Counted from the first letter of the stretch, positions 16,110 to 25,486 are shown. The stretch: 64,000 bases of DNA from Amnibacterium kyonggiense (GCF_004364555.1 NZ_SOAM01000002.1:744001-808000), one strand, 5' to 3'. The notes: generated by a model not told the origin, from the letters alone. Numbers and translations: made by a program.

Positions 16110-18368
16110 TCAGCCGGCGGAGACCCGGTAGACGTCGTAGACGGCCTCGATGCGGCGCACCGCGTTCAGCACGCGGTCGAGGTGCGTGGTGTCGCCCATC
16201 TCGAACACGAAGCGGCTGAGCGCCAGGCGGTCCGAGGACGTGGACACCGTCGCGGAGAGGATGTTCACGTGGTGCTCCGACAGCACCCGCGTCACGTCGG
16301 AGAGCAGGCCGGAGCGGTCCAGCGCCTCGACCTGGATCTGCACGAGGAAGACGCTCTTCGACGTCGGGGCCCACTCGACCTCGACCATCCGCTCCGGCTC
16401 CTGCTTGAGGGCCGCGATGTTGTTGCAGTCGGCGCGGTGGACCGAGACGCCGGAGCCGCGGGTGACGAACCCGAGGATCTCGTCGCCCGGCACCGGGGTG
16501 CAGCACTTGGCGAGCTTGACGAGGATGTCGGGCGCCCCGCGGACGAGGACGCCGGAGTCGCTCGACCGGATCGCACGCTGGCGACCCGTCGTCGGCGCCT
16601 CGAACTCGGGCTCCTCCGACTCCTGCGTGTCCTGCACCTGCGCGAGGACGCGCTCGATGATCGACTGGGTGGACACGTGGCCCTCGCCGACCGCGGCGTA
16701 CAGCGCCGACACGTCCTCGTAGCGCATCGAGGTGGCGATCCCGACGAGCACGTCCTGGCTCATCAGCTTCTGGAGCGGCAGGTTCTGCTTCCGCATCGCC
16801 CGGGCGATCGCGTCCTTGCCCTGCTCGATCGCCTCATCGCGGCGCTCCTTGGTGAACCACTGCCGGATCTTCGTGCGCGCCCGCGGGCTGCGCACGAACT
16901 GCAGCCAGTCCTTGCTCGGGCCGGAGTCCGGGTTCTTCGAGGTGAAGACCTCGACGACGTCGCCGGAGGCGAGCTGCGACTCGAGCGGCACGAGCCGCCC
17001 GTTCACCTTCGCCCCCATCGTGCGGTGGCCGACGTCGGTGTGCACCGCGTAGGCGAAGTCGACCGGGGTCGCACCGGAGGGCAGGCCGATGACCTTCCCC
17101 TTCGGGGTGAAGACGTAGACCTCCTTCGCCCCGATCTCGAAGCGCAGGCCCTCGAGGAACTCCTGCGGGTCGGCGGTCTCGCTCTCCCAGTCGGAGAGGT
17201 GCGCGAGCCACGCCATGTCCTCGTCACCGGTCGTCATCGGCCCGGTGGACCGGCCGGCGACCTGCTCCTTGTACTTCCAGTGCGCGGCGACGCCGAACTC
17301 GGCCCGCTGGTGCATCTCGTGCGTGCGGATCTGGATCTCGACCGGGCGGCCCTCCGGCCCCAGCACGGTCGTGTGCAGCGACTGGTACAGGTTGAACTTC
17401 GGCGTCGCGATGTAGTCCTTGAAGCGCCCCGGCACCGGCGTCCAGCGCGCGTGGATCGAGCCGAGCACGGCGTAGCAGTCCCGCACGGAGTCGACGAGCA
17501 CCCGGATGCCGGTGAGGTCGTAGATCTCGTCGAACTCGCGACCGCGGACGATCATCTTCTGGTAGATCGAGTAGTACTGCTTCGGCCGGCCGACGACCTT
17601 GCCCTTGATGCGAGCGGACTTCAGGTCCTCCGTCACCTGGTCGATGACCTGGGCGACGAACTCCTCCCGCAGCGGCGTGCGCCGGCGGACGAGCGACTCG
17701 ATCTCGAGGTACAGCTTCGGGTACAGGACCGCGAACGACAGGTCCTCGAGCTCGAGCTTGATGGCCTGGATGCCGAGCCGGTGCGCCAGCGGCGCGTAGA
17801 TCTCGAGGGTCTCCTTCGCCTTCCGCTGCGCGCTCTCCGCGGGCACGAAGCCCCAGGTCCGCGCGTTGTGCAGGCGGTCGGCGAGCTTGATGATGAGGAC
17901 CCGGAGGTCCTTCGACATCGCGATGACCATCTTGCGGACGGTCTCCGCCTGCGCGGAGTCGCCGTACTTCAGCTTGTCGAGCTTCGTGACGCCGTCGACG
18001 AGCAGCGCGACCTCGTCGCCGAAGTCGGCGCGCAGCTCGTCGAGCGTGTAGTCGGTGTCCTCGACGGTGTCGTGGAGCAGGGCGGCCGCGATGCCGCGGG
18101 GGCCGATGCCGAGCTCGGCGAGGATCTGCGAGACCGCGACCGGGTGCGTGATGTACGGCTCGCCGCTCTTGCGCTTCTGCCCTCGGTGGGCGCGCTCGGC
18201 GGTGGCGTAGGCGCGCTCGACGATGGCGGTGTCCGCCTTGGGGTGGTGCTGCCGGACCGTGCGGAGCAGGACGTCGACCGCGTCGACCGGCTGCGCCCGG
18301 GAGAAGAGCCGCGGCACGCGACGGCGCAGCGACGCGGTGGTCGGCGCAGCGTCCCGAGTCTCCGTCAC
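16110..18368 (-). CDS. rel: Bifunctional (p)ppGpp synthetase/hydrolase
   Basis: Rel makes and degrades (p)ppGpp in the stringent response. The 752-residue protein has the full long-RSH layout: HD hydrolase (THPVAVSQILAELG, ALLHDTVEDT, LADRLHNARTW), synthetase (GREFDEIYDLTGIRVLV, RFKDYIATPKFNLYQSLHT, EIQIRTHEMHQRAEFGVAAHW), TGS (VYVFTPKGKVIGLPSGATPVDFAYA), a zinc-finger/helical region with CCTPVPGD, and a C-terminal ACT domain. The hydrolase HD and synthetase residues look intact. The start is GTG at 18368. It follows secF by 55 bp in the conserved secDF-rel order. Confidence 0.97.
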   Translation of the reverse strand: MTETRDAAPTTASLRRRVPRLFSRAQPVDAVDVLLRTVRQHHPKADTAIVERAYATAERAHRGQKRKSGEPYITHPVAVSQILAELGIGPRGIAAALLHDTVEDTDYTLDELRADFGDEVALLVDGVTKLDKLKYGDSAQAETVRKMVIAMSKDLRVLIIKLADRLHNARTWGFVPAESAQRKAKETLEIYAPLAHRLGIQAIKLELEDLSFAVLYPKLYLEIESLVRRRTPLREEFVAQVIDQVTEDLKSARIKGKVVGRPKQYYSIYQKMIVRGREFDEIYDLTGIRVLVDSVRDCYAVLGSIHARWTPVPGRFKDYIATPKFNLYQSLHTTVLGPEGRPVEIQIRTHEMHQRAEFGVAAHWKYKEQVAGRSTGPMTTGDEDMAWLAHLSDWESETADPQEFLEGLRFEIGAKEVYVFTPKGKVIGLPSGATPVDFAYAVHTDVGHRTMGAKVNGRLVPLESQLASGDVVEVFTSKNPDSGPSKDWLQFVRSPRARTKIRQWFTKERRDEAIEQGKDAIARAMRKQNLPLQKLMSQDVLVGIATSMRYEDVSALYAAVGEGHVSTQSIIERVLAQVQDTQESEEPEFEAPTTGRQRAIRSSDSGVLVRGAPDILVKLAKCCTPVPGDEILGFVTRGSGVSVHRADCNNIAALKQEPERMVEVEWAPTSKSVFLVQIQVEALDRSGLLSDVTRVLSEHHVNILSATVSTSSDRLALSRFVFEMGDTTHLDRVLNAVRRIEAVYDVYRVSAG

Positions 18369-18423
18369 ACCCCACCTCCCGGTCCGTGGAGGCTAACACC
18401 CGGCCGCATCGCGGACTTCCCGG

Positions 18424-19482
18424 TCAGGCGCGGACCGGGGCCTCGACGGCCTGGTTGCGGCGCGCATCCAGGACGCGCCGCGTCTGCAGCTTGATCGCCG
18501 GCTCCGTCGAACGGAGGTCGGTGTAGAGCGGCGCCGCCACGAAGATCGTCGAGTAGGTGCCGACGATGATGCCGATGAACAGCGCGAGCGAGATGTCACG
18601 CAGGGTGCCGGCGCCGAGCAGCGTCGTCCCGATGAACAGGATCGACGCGATCGGCAGCAGACCGACGATCGACGTGTTGATCGAGCGCACCAGGGTCTGG
18701 TTCACCGCGAGGTTCACCGTCTCCGCGAACGTCCGGGTCGAGCGGTCGCTCAGCTGCGAGGTGTTCTCGCGGATCTTGTCGAACACGACGACGGTGTCGT
18801 AGAGCGAGTACCCGAGGATCGTGAGGAACCCGATCACCGCCGCCGGCGTGATCTCGAATCCGACGATGCCGTAGACGCCCGCGGTGATGATCAGGTCGTG
18901 GACGAGCGAGACGATGCCGGCCACCGACATCTTCCACGTGCGGAAGTAGACCGCCATCACGATGGCGACGAGCACCAGGAAGATGATGAGGCCGCGGATC
19001 GCCCCCGCGGAGATGTCCTGGCCCCACGTCGGGCCGACGAAGGACGACGAGACACCGCGCGTGGCGTTCCCCGGGACCGGGACGTCGTACGCCTTCCCCA
19101 GCGCGGCGGCGACCCGGTCGCTCCGGGTCGTCGACCCGTCGGTGTCGAGCTGCGTCGTCTGGACGCGCACGCCGTTCGTCCCGACGACGGCCACGCCGGG
19201 CTCGACCTCGGTGCCGGTCACCGACTGCACGGCAGCTTTCGCGAGGTTCGTGTTCTGGATGTCCTTGGTCGAGCCGTTGACGGTGAACTGCGACCCGCCC
19301 GTGAACTCGATGCCGAACCGGAACCCGTGCCCGAAGGCCGGGAGGACGAGCAGCGGCAGCACGAGCGCGAGGACGACGGCGACCCCGGAGACGACGTACC
19401 AGACCCGGCGCCGCTTGATGAAGTCGATCGACCGCGCACCGGTGTAGAGGTCGTTGCCGAAGCTGGTGAGTCCGCCGGCCAT
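18424..19482 (-). CDS. secF: Protein translocase subunit SecF
   Basis: SecF pairs with SecD to pull exported proteins across the membrane using the proton gradient. The 352-residue product has one N-terminal membrane span after KRRRVWYVVSG, an extracytoplasmic domain containing GIEFTGGSQF, and five C-terminal spans with YSLYDTVVVFDKIREN and NTSIVGLLPIASI, all family marks. ATG at 19482 overlaps the secD stop by one base (TGATG), so the pair is coupled. Confidence 0.97.
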   Translation of the reverse strand: MAGGLTSFGNDLYTGARSIDFIKRRRVWYVVSGVAVVLALVLPLLVLPAFGHGFRFGIEFTGGSQFTVNGSTKDIQNTNLAKAAVQSVTGTEVEPGVAVVGTNGVRVQTTQLDTDGSTTRSDRVAAALGKAYDVPVPGNATRGVSSSFVGPTWGQDISAGAIRGLIIFLVLVAIVMAVYFRTWKMSVAGIVSLVHDLIITAGVYGIVGFEITPAAVIGFLTILGYSLYDTVVVFDKIRENTSQLSDRSTRTFAETVNLAVNQTLVRSINTSIVGLLPIASILFIGTTLLGAGTLRDISLALFIGIIVGTYSTIFVAAPLYTDLRSTEPAIKLQTRRVLDARRNQAVEAPVRA

Positions 19483-21194
19483 CAGCTGCGTCCCTTCGTG
19501 TCGGCGCCGAGATCGGCGGCCTTGCGCTCGGCGATCGTCTGGCGCCGCTGCGCCTCCCCGACCGAGCGTCCTTCGCGGCCCCCGGCGGCCAACGGCGCGC
19601 GGAACTGCCCGCGACCGCGGTAGACCGCGCCGAGCGCGCGCGGATCCAGCCCGGAGAAGGCGTGCCCCTCCGCGAAGAACGGCCGCCGCGCCAGCAGCTG
19701 CAGCATCGGGTGGGTGAACAGGACCACCACGAGCACGTCGATGAGCGTCGACAGGCCGAGCGTGAGGGCGAAGCCCTGCACGTCCCCGACCGCGAGCACG
19801 AAGAGCACACCGGCCGCGAGCAGGTTCACGGCGTCGGAGGCGAGGACGGTGCGCCGCGCGCGGCGCCACCCCGTCTCGACCGCGCCCTCGAGGCTGCGCC
19901 CCTCCCGGAGCTCGTCGCGGATGCGCTCGAAGTAGACGATGAACGAGTCGGCGGTGATGCCGATCGACACGATGATGCCCGTCACGCCGGCGAGCGACAG
20001 CCGGTACCCCTCCCGCCACGACAGGAAGTCGAGGACGATGAAGGTGAGCACCGCGCCGATGCCGAGGCTCGCGAGGACCACGGATGCGAGCAGGCGGTAC
20101 TGGAACACCGCGTAGACGAACACGAGGATCAGGCCGATCAGGCCCGCGATCAGCCCCGCGAGGAGCTGGGACGAGCCGAGCGTCGCCGAGATCGTGTTCT
20201 GGCTCTGCACCGTGAAGTTCACCGGCAGCGCGCCGAACTTCAGCTGCGAGGCGAGCTCCTTGGAGCTGTCCTCGGTGAAGCTGCCGGAGATCTCCGCCTT
20301 GCCGTTCGTGATCGCCGCGTTCATCGTCGGCGCGGAGATGACCTTGCCGTCGAGCAGGATCGCGAACTGGTTCTGCGGCGGTTGCAGCCCGACGAGCCGT
20401 TCCGAGATCTTCGCGAACTGCTGCGTGCCGGTGCTGTTGAACGTCAGGTTCACGACCCAGGTGCCCGTCGTAGCGCCCTGGCTCGTCGTCTGCAGCCCTG
20501 CGGTCGCGCCGGAGATGCCCGTGCCCGGCACCTCCACGGGGCCGAGGAGGAACTTCTGCGTGTTCGTGTTGTCACAGGTGACGAGCGGCACCGACGCCTT
20601 CACCTGCGCCGGCTTGTTCTCCGCCGCGCACCGGTAGTTGTCGAACTCGTTCTGCAGGTACGGCGTGACCTGCGACAGGTCGCTGCCGTTCGTCGGCTTC
20701 GCGCTCGGGGTGTTCCCCAGCGACGCCGGCGGCGTGTAGGGCTTGTCGCCCGTCCCCGCGGAGGCGGTCGCCGCGGCGTCCGTGAGCAGCACCGGCCGGA
20801 AGTCCATGCGGGCGGCCTCGCGGACGCTGTTGATCGTCGCCTGCGAGGGCGTGCCCGGCAGCGACACGTTGATGAACCGGCCGCCCTGCGTCGAGATCTG
20901 CGCGTCGGGGCTGCCGCCGGCGGCGGCGCGCTGGCGGATGATCGCGACGGACTGCGAGAGCTGGTCCGCGGTCGGGTTCCCGCCGTTCTCCGTCGTCGCG
21001 GCCAGGATGATCTGCGTCCCGCCGGCGAGGTCGAGGCCGAGCTTCGGGAGCAGCGACTCCGCCTTGCCGGCGAAGGTGCTCGCGGTCGAGGTGAACACGC
21101 CGATCGAGTTCAGCCCGAGGCCGAGCAGGATGATCACGACGAGGCCGGTGAGCGCACGCCGGGCGTGGCGCTTCGGAGTCACGGTGCTCGGCAC
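19482..21194 (-). CDS. secD: Protein translocase subunit SecD
   Basis: The partner of SecF. The 570-residue product has an N-terminal membrane span (about 14-32), the large extracytoplasmic P1 domain beginning LGLDLAGGTQIIL, and five C-terminal spans including SLAGVTGIIVSIGITADSF and FERIRDELREGRS. A Q/S/T-rich insert (about 165-215) enlarges the periplasmic part. The C-terminus is a basic tail of about 80 residues after the last span. The start is GTG at 21194. It is 103 bp downstream of yajC, and that gap holds two hairpins. Confidence 0.96.
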   Translation of the reverse strand: MPSTVTPKRHARRALTGLVVIILLGLGLNSIGVFTSTASTFAGKAESLLPKLGLDLAGGTQIILAATTENGGNPTADQLSQSVAIIRQRAAAGGSPDAQISTQGGRFINVSLPGTPSQATINSVREAARMDFRPVLLTDAAATASAGTGDKPYTPPASLGNTPSAKPTNGSDLSQVTPYLQNEFDNYRCAAENKPAQVKASVPLVTCDNTNTQKFLLGPVEVPGTGISGATAGLQTTSQGATTGTWVVNLTFNSTGTQQFAKISERLVGLQPPQNQFAILLDGKVISAPTMNAAITNGKAEISGSFTEDSSKELASQLKFGALPVNFTVQSQNTISATLGSSQLLAGLIAGLIGLILVFVYAVFQYRLLASVVLASLGIGAVLTFIVLDFLSWREGYRLSLAGVTGIIVSIGITADSFIVYFERIRDELREGRSLEGAVETGWRRARRTVLASDAVNLLAAGVLFVLAVGDVQGFALTLGLSTLIDVLVVVLFTHPMLQLLARRPFFAEGHAFSGLDPRALGAVYRGRGQFRAPLAAGGREGRSVGEAQRRQTIAERKAADLGADTKGRS

Positions 21195-21224
21195 GGAGAC
21201 CTTTCGGGTCGGGGCGTTCGGAGG

Positions 21225-21279
21225 GCGCCGCGGATCGGGATCCGCGGGCGCGCGGCACCGCTCCCCTCAGGGGGAGCGG
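21225..21279 (-). promoter_or_regulatory. Two consecutive hairpins between yajC and secD
   Basis: The first (21225-21251) pairs GCGCC-GCGGATC with GATCCGC-GGGCGC with a small bulge. The second (21258-21279) pairs CCGCTCCCC with GGGGAGCGG around TCAG. Both lie in the 103-bp yajC-secD gap within an otherwise continuous operon. They could attenuate read-through or shape mRNA processing. No T-run follows. Confidence 0.45.
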
Positions 21280-21297
21280 GCCGGGCCATGGTACGGG

Positions 21298-21723
21298 CTA
21301 CTCGCCCTGCGCCTTCGATGCGGTGCCGCCGGTGGGTCGCGTCGCGTCGTCGTCGTCGGTCTTGGCGAGCTCGACGCGCTCCCCGAACGCCGGGTCCGCG
21401 GCCGCGTCGTCCAGCACGACGGGCGCGCCGTTCAGCTCGGTGCCGTCCTCGGCGACCGGGGTCACGATGCGGCTGATCGCCTGGCGGTGGACCGTGATCT
21501 CGGAGGTCGGGCCGGTCTGCAGGGTGATGCGGTTCTCCGCCTCGTCGACCGAGACGACGGTGCCGAAGATGCCGGAGGCGGTCATGATCTCGGCGCCCGG
21601 CTTGAGCCCCGAGGTCATCGAGGCGGCGTCGCGCTGGCGCTTGCGGCCGTTGCGGAACATGAGACCGACGACGATCACGATGATCACGCCGAAGAAGAGC
21701 AGCTGTGCGGTGTTCGGATCCAT
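21298..21723 (-). CDS. yajC: Sec translocon accessory protein YajC
   Basis: YajC associates with SecDF. The 141-residue protein has one N-terminal span (LLFFGVIIVIVVGLMF), the basic stretch RNGRKRQRD, and the core LKPGAEIMTASGIFGTVVSVDE typical of the family, then an acidic low-complexity tail. ATG at 21723 is the first residue of the canonical domain; upstream in-frame codons are not supported. It lies between ruvB (118 bp upstream) and secD. Confidence 0.94.
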   Translation of the reverse strand: MDPNTAQLLFFGVIIVIVVGLMFRNGRKRQRDAASMTSGLKPGAEIMTASGIFGTVVSVDEAENRITLQTGPTSEITVHRQAISRIVTPVAEDGTELNGAPVVLDDAAADPAFGERVELAKTDDDDATRPTGGTASKAQGE

Positions 21724-21841
21724 GCGGAAGCCTTTCGATGAGGTCGGCCGGCGATGCACGGGCCGGCCTGTCGCCGCCGTCCGCGGCGGTCCTGCGCGGC
21801 GCCGCGACGGGGTGCGTCCCCGCCCGGTGCTCAGCGCGGCA

Positions 21842-22867
21842 TCATACCGGCTCGTCCCACAGGGCCTGCGCTCCGGGGGCCTTCGGCGCCTTGCCGGTGC
21901 GCCGCCATGCGGCGGCCGTCGCGACCCGGCCGCGGGGCGTCCGCGACAGCAGACCCATCCGGACGAGGAAGGGCTCCACGACCGAGGCGATCGTGTCCTG
22001 CTCCTCCCCCACGCTGGCCGACAGGGTGCTGAGACCGACCGGGCCGCCGTCGAAGCGGTCGATGATCGCGTCGAGCACGGCGCGGTCGAGGCGGTCCAGG
22101 CCGTCCTGGTCGACGTCGTAGAGCGCGAGGGCCGCCTGCACCGCGTCGTCGTCCGCGATGCCGCCGTGGACGAGAGCCCAGTCGCGCACGCGCCGCAGCA
22201 GGCGGTTCGCGATGCGCGGGGTGCCGCGGCTGCGGCTCGCGATCTCCCGCAGCGCCGGCGGCCGCACCTCGAGGCCGAGCATCGTCGCGGCGCGCAGCAG
22301 CACCTGCTCGAGCTCGTGCGTGGCGTAGAACTCGAGGTTGGCGGTGAACCCGAACCGGTCGCGGAGCGGGTTCGGCAGCAGGCCGGAGCGCGTCGTCGCG
22401 CCGACGAGCGTGAACGGCGCGAGGTCGAGCGGGATGGAGGTCGCGCCCGCCCCCTTCCCGACCATGATGTCGATCCGGAAGTCCTCCATCGCGAGGTAGA
22501 GCATCTCTTCGGCGCTCCGTGCCATGCGGTGGATCTCGTCGATGAAGAGCACCTCGCCGGGCGTCAACGAGGAGAGCACCGCCGCGAGGTCGCCCGCGTG
22601 CTGGATCGCAGGGCCGCTCGACATGCGGAGCGGCCGGTTCGACTCCTCCGCGACGATCATCGCGAGGGTCGTCTTGCCGAGCCCGGGCGGGCCGGCGAGC
22701 AGGATGTGGTCCGGGGTGCGGTTCTGCATCGCCGCCGCCTGCAGCAGGACCTGCAGCTGCTTGCGGACGTTCGCCTGCCCGACGAACTCCGTGAGCGTCC
22801 GCGGCCGCAGGGCGCCCTCGAAGGCGAGCTCGGCCTCGGACTGCGGGACGGGGTCGACGGCGCTCAC
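21842..22867 (-). CDS. ruvB: Holliday junction DNA helicase subunit RuvB
   Basis: RuvB is the AAA+ motor of branch migration. The 341-residue product has [11 protein letters not shown], Walker [12 protein letters not shown], Walker B FIDEIHRM, sensor GATTRSGLL, and the C-terminal winged helix with [12 protein letters not shown]. The start is GTG at 22867, overlapping the ruvA stop by 4 bp. The gap to yajC (21724-21841) contains GC-rich inverted repeats (for example GGCCGGC at 21746-21752 with GCCGGCC at 21762-21768), possibly a partial terminator. Confidence 0.97.
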   Translation of the reverse strand: MSAVDPVPQSEAELAFEGALRPRTLTEFVGQANVRKQLQVLLQAAAMQNRTPDHILLAGPPGLGKTTLAMIVAEESNRPLRMSSGPAIQHAGDLAAVLSSLTPGEVLFIDEIHRMARSAEEMLYLAMEDFRIDIMVGKGAGATSIPLDLAPFTLVGATTRSGLLPNPLRDRFGFTANLEFYATHELEQVLLRAATMLGLEVRPPALREIASRSRGTPRIANRLLRRVRDWALVHGGIADDDAVQAALALYDVDQDGLDRLDRAVLDAIIDRFDGGPVGLSTLSASVGEEQDTIASVVEPFLVRMGLLSRTPRGRVATAAAWRRTGKAPKAPGAQALWDEPV

Positions 22868-23466
22868 CGGACCGCCTGCGGCCCGAGCTGCGCGAGGGCG
22901 GCGCGGAGGAGCACGGAGGTCTGCCGCTCGTCCGGCCGGTCGGCGAGCACCTCGTCGAGTGCGGCCTGCGCGGCCCGCTCCTGATAGCCGAGGCCGACCA
23001 GCGCCACCAGGACGTCCGCGCCGCGGACGGCGCCGGAGCGTCGCGTGGCGGGCGCCGCGCTCGGGATCGCGATGAGCTTGCCGGTCAGCGAGACGACGAT
23101 GAGCTTCGCCGTCTTCGGGCCGATGCCGGAGACCCGGCGGAAGGCGGCGTCGTCGTCGTTCGCGACCGCGGCGGCGATCTCCTCCGGGCTCAGCGCGGCG
23201 AGGACGCCCATCGCGGACTTCGGACCGACCCCGGTGACGCCGCGGAGCAGGTCGAACACCTCGAGCCGCTCCCGGTCCTGGAAGCCGAAGAGGGACATGT
23301 CGTCCTCGCGCACGACCATCGCCGTGTGCACGAGCACCTCCTCGCCGGAGCGGACGGCGAGCGCGTGCTCGGGCGTGACCGTCACGGCGTACCCGACGCC
23401 GTGGACGTCGACGACGAGCACGGTCCCGAGCGCCTGCAGCACGGTCCCACGGAGCGAGGCGATCAT
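22864..23466 (-). CDS. ruvA: Holliday junction DNA helicase subunit RuvA
   Basis: RuvA tetramers hold the Holliday junction and dock RuvB. The 200-residue protein has the N-terminal OB domain ([26 protein letters not shown]), two helix-hairpin-helix motifs ([15 protein letters not shown] and [15 protein letters not shown]), and the C-terminal RuvB-binding domain ([12 protein letters not shown]). ATG at 23466. Its stop overlaps the ruvB start. ruvC, usually just upstream, is 2 kb away here. Confidence 0.97.
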   Translation of the reverse strand: MIASLRGTVLQALGTVLVVDVHGVGYAVTVTPEHALAVRSGEEVLVHTAMVVREDDMSLFGFQDRERLEVFDLLRGVTGVGPKSAMGVLAALSPEEIAAAVANDDDAAFRRVSGIGPKTAKLIVVSLTGKLIAIPSAAPATRRSGAVRGADVLVALVGLGYQERAAQAALDEVLADRPDERQTSVLLRAALAQLGPQAVR

Positions 23467-23533
23467 GCGGTCGAGGCTAGGCGAGGCCTCCGACGCCGGC
23501 GACCCGACCCGCTGGCCCCGTTCGAACGCGTGT

Positions 23534-23821
23534 TCACACGAGCGGCCAGCGGGTGCCGGCCTGCCGGCGCAGCGCGATGCCGAGGATCTCGGCGTGCGCG
23601 CCGGCGCCCTGCGCGGCGACGGGCGCGATCTGCTTGGCGATCTCGTCGTCCGACGCCGCGAACCGGACCACGGCCTCCGCGCGCCCCTGCCGGACGCCGA
23701 CCGACTTCGCCTCGACGGTCGTCAGCTCACCGACCGCGTTCGCGGCGGCGGGCAGCACGGCCTGCGCGTTCCCGCCCGGGTGCACCCGACCGACGGTGAG
23801 GACGACCCGGTACGACGGCAT
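23534..23821 (-). CDS. Conserved hypothetical protein, 95 residues
   Basis: A soluble protein starting MPSYRVVLTVGRVHPG with alternating hydrophobic pattern, then an Ala-rich helix and ASDDEIAKQIAPVAAQ. It looks like a compact alpha/beta domain. I do not recognise a named family. ATG at 23821; the codon is followed by a good coding pattern and preceded by GGAGTGC. It sits 67 bp from ruvA on the same strand and is divergent from the kinase-like gene at 23907. Confidence 0.65.
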   Translation of the reverse strand: MPSYRVVLTVGRVHPGGNAQAVLPAAANAVGELTTVEAKSVGVRQGRAEAVVRFAASDDEIAKQIAPVAAQGAGAHAEILGIALRRQAGTRWPLV

Positions 23822-23906
23822 GACGGCACTCCTCTTCCGGCGCCCCGCGCGCCGTCCTCCCATTCTGCGGCCGCATCATGGAAGGACTGCGCGGAGGGGG
23901 TCCGGC

Positions 23907-24941
23907 ATGCACGAGGACGGGACGGGGTTCGAGGACGAGCCGACGCTCGCGGAGGCGCTGCGCGACGGGCCGCTGACGCTCGACGACGCGATCCGCACGG
24001 CGTCGGCGGTGGCCGACGCGGTCGCCGCACTGCACGCTGCCGGGCGTGCGCACGGCGGCTTCGGACCGGAGGACGTCGCGCTCGGGTCGCGCGTCGCCCT
24101 GATCGGCCCGGACGCGCCGAAGGCGGGCCTGGCCGCGCCGCCCGCCCTCCGCGCCCGGGACCTGCAGGGCGTGGGCCGGGTGCTGGCCGCCGCGCTCGGC
24201 GGGCCGGAGCACGACCTGCCCGCGCCGATCGTCGAGCTGCTGCGCCGTGCGGAGGCGTCGGACGCGCCCGCCGCCGCGCTCGCGGACGCGCTGCACCGGC
24301 TCCGCCGGGATCCGACCGCCGCGGCCGAGCTGCTGCAGCCGCGGCCCGAGCCGGCGCCGGCTCGGCGGCCGCTCGCCGCCGTGGTGCCGCGGCCGGACCG
24401 GAGGACGACCGGGGTCGCGGCGGTCGCCGTCGTGGGCGCGGCGGTGGTCGGCGCGGTGCTGCTGCTCGTGGGCGCGCCGGCGAGCACCGTCCGGGCGCCG
24501 GTCGCGGCCGCCGCCGTCGAGCCGTCCACCGCGACGGTCGCGCCGGAGGCCGACGAGCCGGCCGTGGCGGCGGCGCTGCCGACCTCGACGCCCGCGGCGC
24601 TCCGGCCCCGGCCGACCAGGACCGCCGCGCCGACCACGGTCCAGCGGTCGCAGACGGGTCGCGCGGCGACCTCGCCCGATCCCGCCGCCGCGCCGGCGGC
24701 CGTCAGGCCCGCTCGGGTGGCGCCGTCGACGCCGGCCCCCTCCCCGACCGCGCGCCCGACCTCCCGTCCGGCGCCCAGCGCCACGACGCCGGCGACGGCG
24801 GACCCGAGCGCCCCGGCGTCGCCCGCTCCGACCGCTCCGCCGGCGCCGACCGCGCAGCCGACCGCAGCGCCCTCGCCCGCTCCGGCGGCGTCGACGTCCG
24901 CGCCGCGCTCGTCCGCCGCGTCGACGACCCCGTCGCGCTGA
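23907..24941 (+). CDS. Membrane protein with degenerate kinase-like cytosolic domain
   Basis: The 344-residue product has three parts. Residues 1-150 resemble the C-lobe of a Ser/Thr kinase: LTLDDAIRTASAVADAVAALHAAGRAHGGFGPEDVAL mirrors the helix E to catalytic loop region, but the H-R-D aspartate and paired asparagine are replaced (H-G-G-F-G-P-E-D), and ALIGPDAP stands where D-F-G would be. An N-lobe with a glycine loop and VAIK lysine is missing. Residues about 170-195 form one membrane span. The rest (about 150 residues) is extracytoplasmic, rich in Pro, Ala, Thr and Ser. Catalysis is unlikely; a scaffold role is possible. ATG at 23907 follows GGAGG. It is on the strand opposite ruvA and ruvC. 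Confidence 0.65.
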   Translation: MHEDGTGFEDEPTLAEALRDGPLTLDDAIRTASAVADAVAALHAAGRAHGGFGPEDVALGSRVALIGPDAPKAGLAAPPALRARDLQGVGRVLAAALGGPEHDLPAPIVELLRRAEASDAPAAALADALHRLRRDPTAAAELLQPRPEPAPARRPLAAVVPRPDRRTTGVAAVAVVGAAVVGAVLLLVGAPASTVRAPVAAAAVEPSTATVAPEADEPAVAAALPTSTPAALRPRPTRTAAPTTVQRSQTGRAATSPDPAAAPAAVRPARVAPSTPAPSPTARPTSRPAPSATTPATADPSAPASPAPTAPPAPTAQPTAAPSPAPAASTSAPRSSAASTTPSR

Positions 24942-24955
24942 CGCGACGCCGGGGC

Positions 24956-25426
24956 TCAGGCGCAGGCGCCGAACTGGTCGATCTGCCCGGATCGGCAGTC
25001 GAGCCGGCGCCAGGCGCCGCCGACGCGGTCGTCCGTCGCGTCCTCGAAGATCTCGACGCCCGTGATGCCCGGACCGGTGCGGTAGTAGCGGACGACCGGG
25101 GCGCCCTCGGCCGTCGAAGTCACGACGATCAGCTCACGGCCCTCCCCCGGCGTCGTCGCGAGGCAGGCGATGCGGTCCGCGGGGACGCCCCCGCCCCGCT
25201 CGACCTCGAGCTGCCCGCAGGAGCGGAAGGGCGGCCGGTCCCGGAACGCCGCCGGCGCCGCCGGGGAGTCCATCGAGTCCGCCACCACCGATGCGGCCGG
25301 CGCTCGGCCCGTCGGGGACGCCGACGGCTGCACCCCGAACACGAGGAAGGCGACGACGGCGCCGCCCACGATCGCGACCGCCAGCAGCGCGCCGAGTACC
25401 ACGAATGTGCGACGGACGGCGAGCAT
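24956..25426 (-). CDS. Membrane-anchored or secreted hypothetical protein
   Basis: A 156-residue protein with an N-terminal hydrophobic segment (RRTFVVLGALLAVAIVGGAVVAF, about 5-31) after a short basic start, then an extracytoplasmic domain with four cysteines (RSCGQ, IACLA, RLDCRS, GACA) that could form two disulfides. Acidic and aromatic residues suggest a folded domain, but I do not recognise the family. ATG at 25426. It converges on the kinase-like gene with 14 bp between stops and lies 60 bp downstream of ruvC. Confidence 0.65.
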   Translation of the reverse strand: MLAVRRTFVVLGALLAVAIVGGAVVAFLVFGVQPSASPTGRAPAASVVADSMDSPAAPAAFRDRPPFRSCGQLEVERGGGVPADRIACLATTPGEGRELIVVTSTAEGAPVVRYYRTGPGITGVEIFEDATDDRVGGAWRRLDCRSGQIDQFGACA

Positions 25427-25486
25427 CCGTGCACTGTACGGCGATTCCCCTGCTCACGGCCACTTCTCGACGGGGCTCGACGTCGG

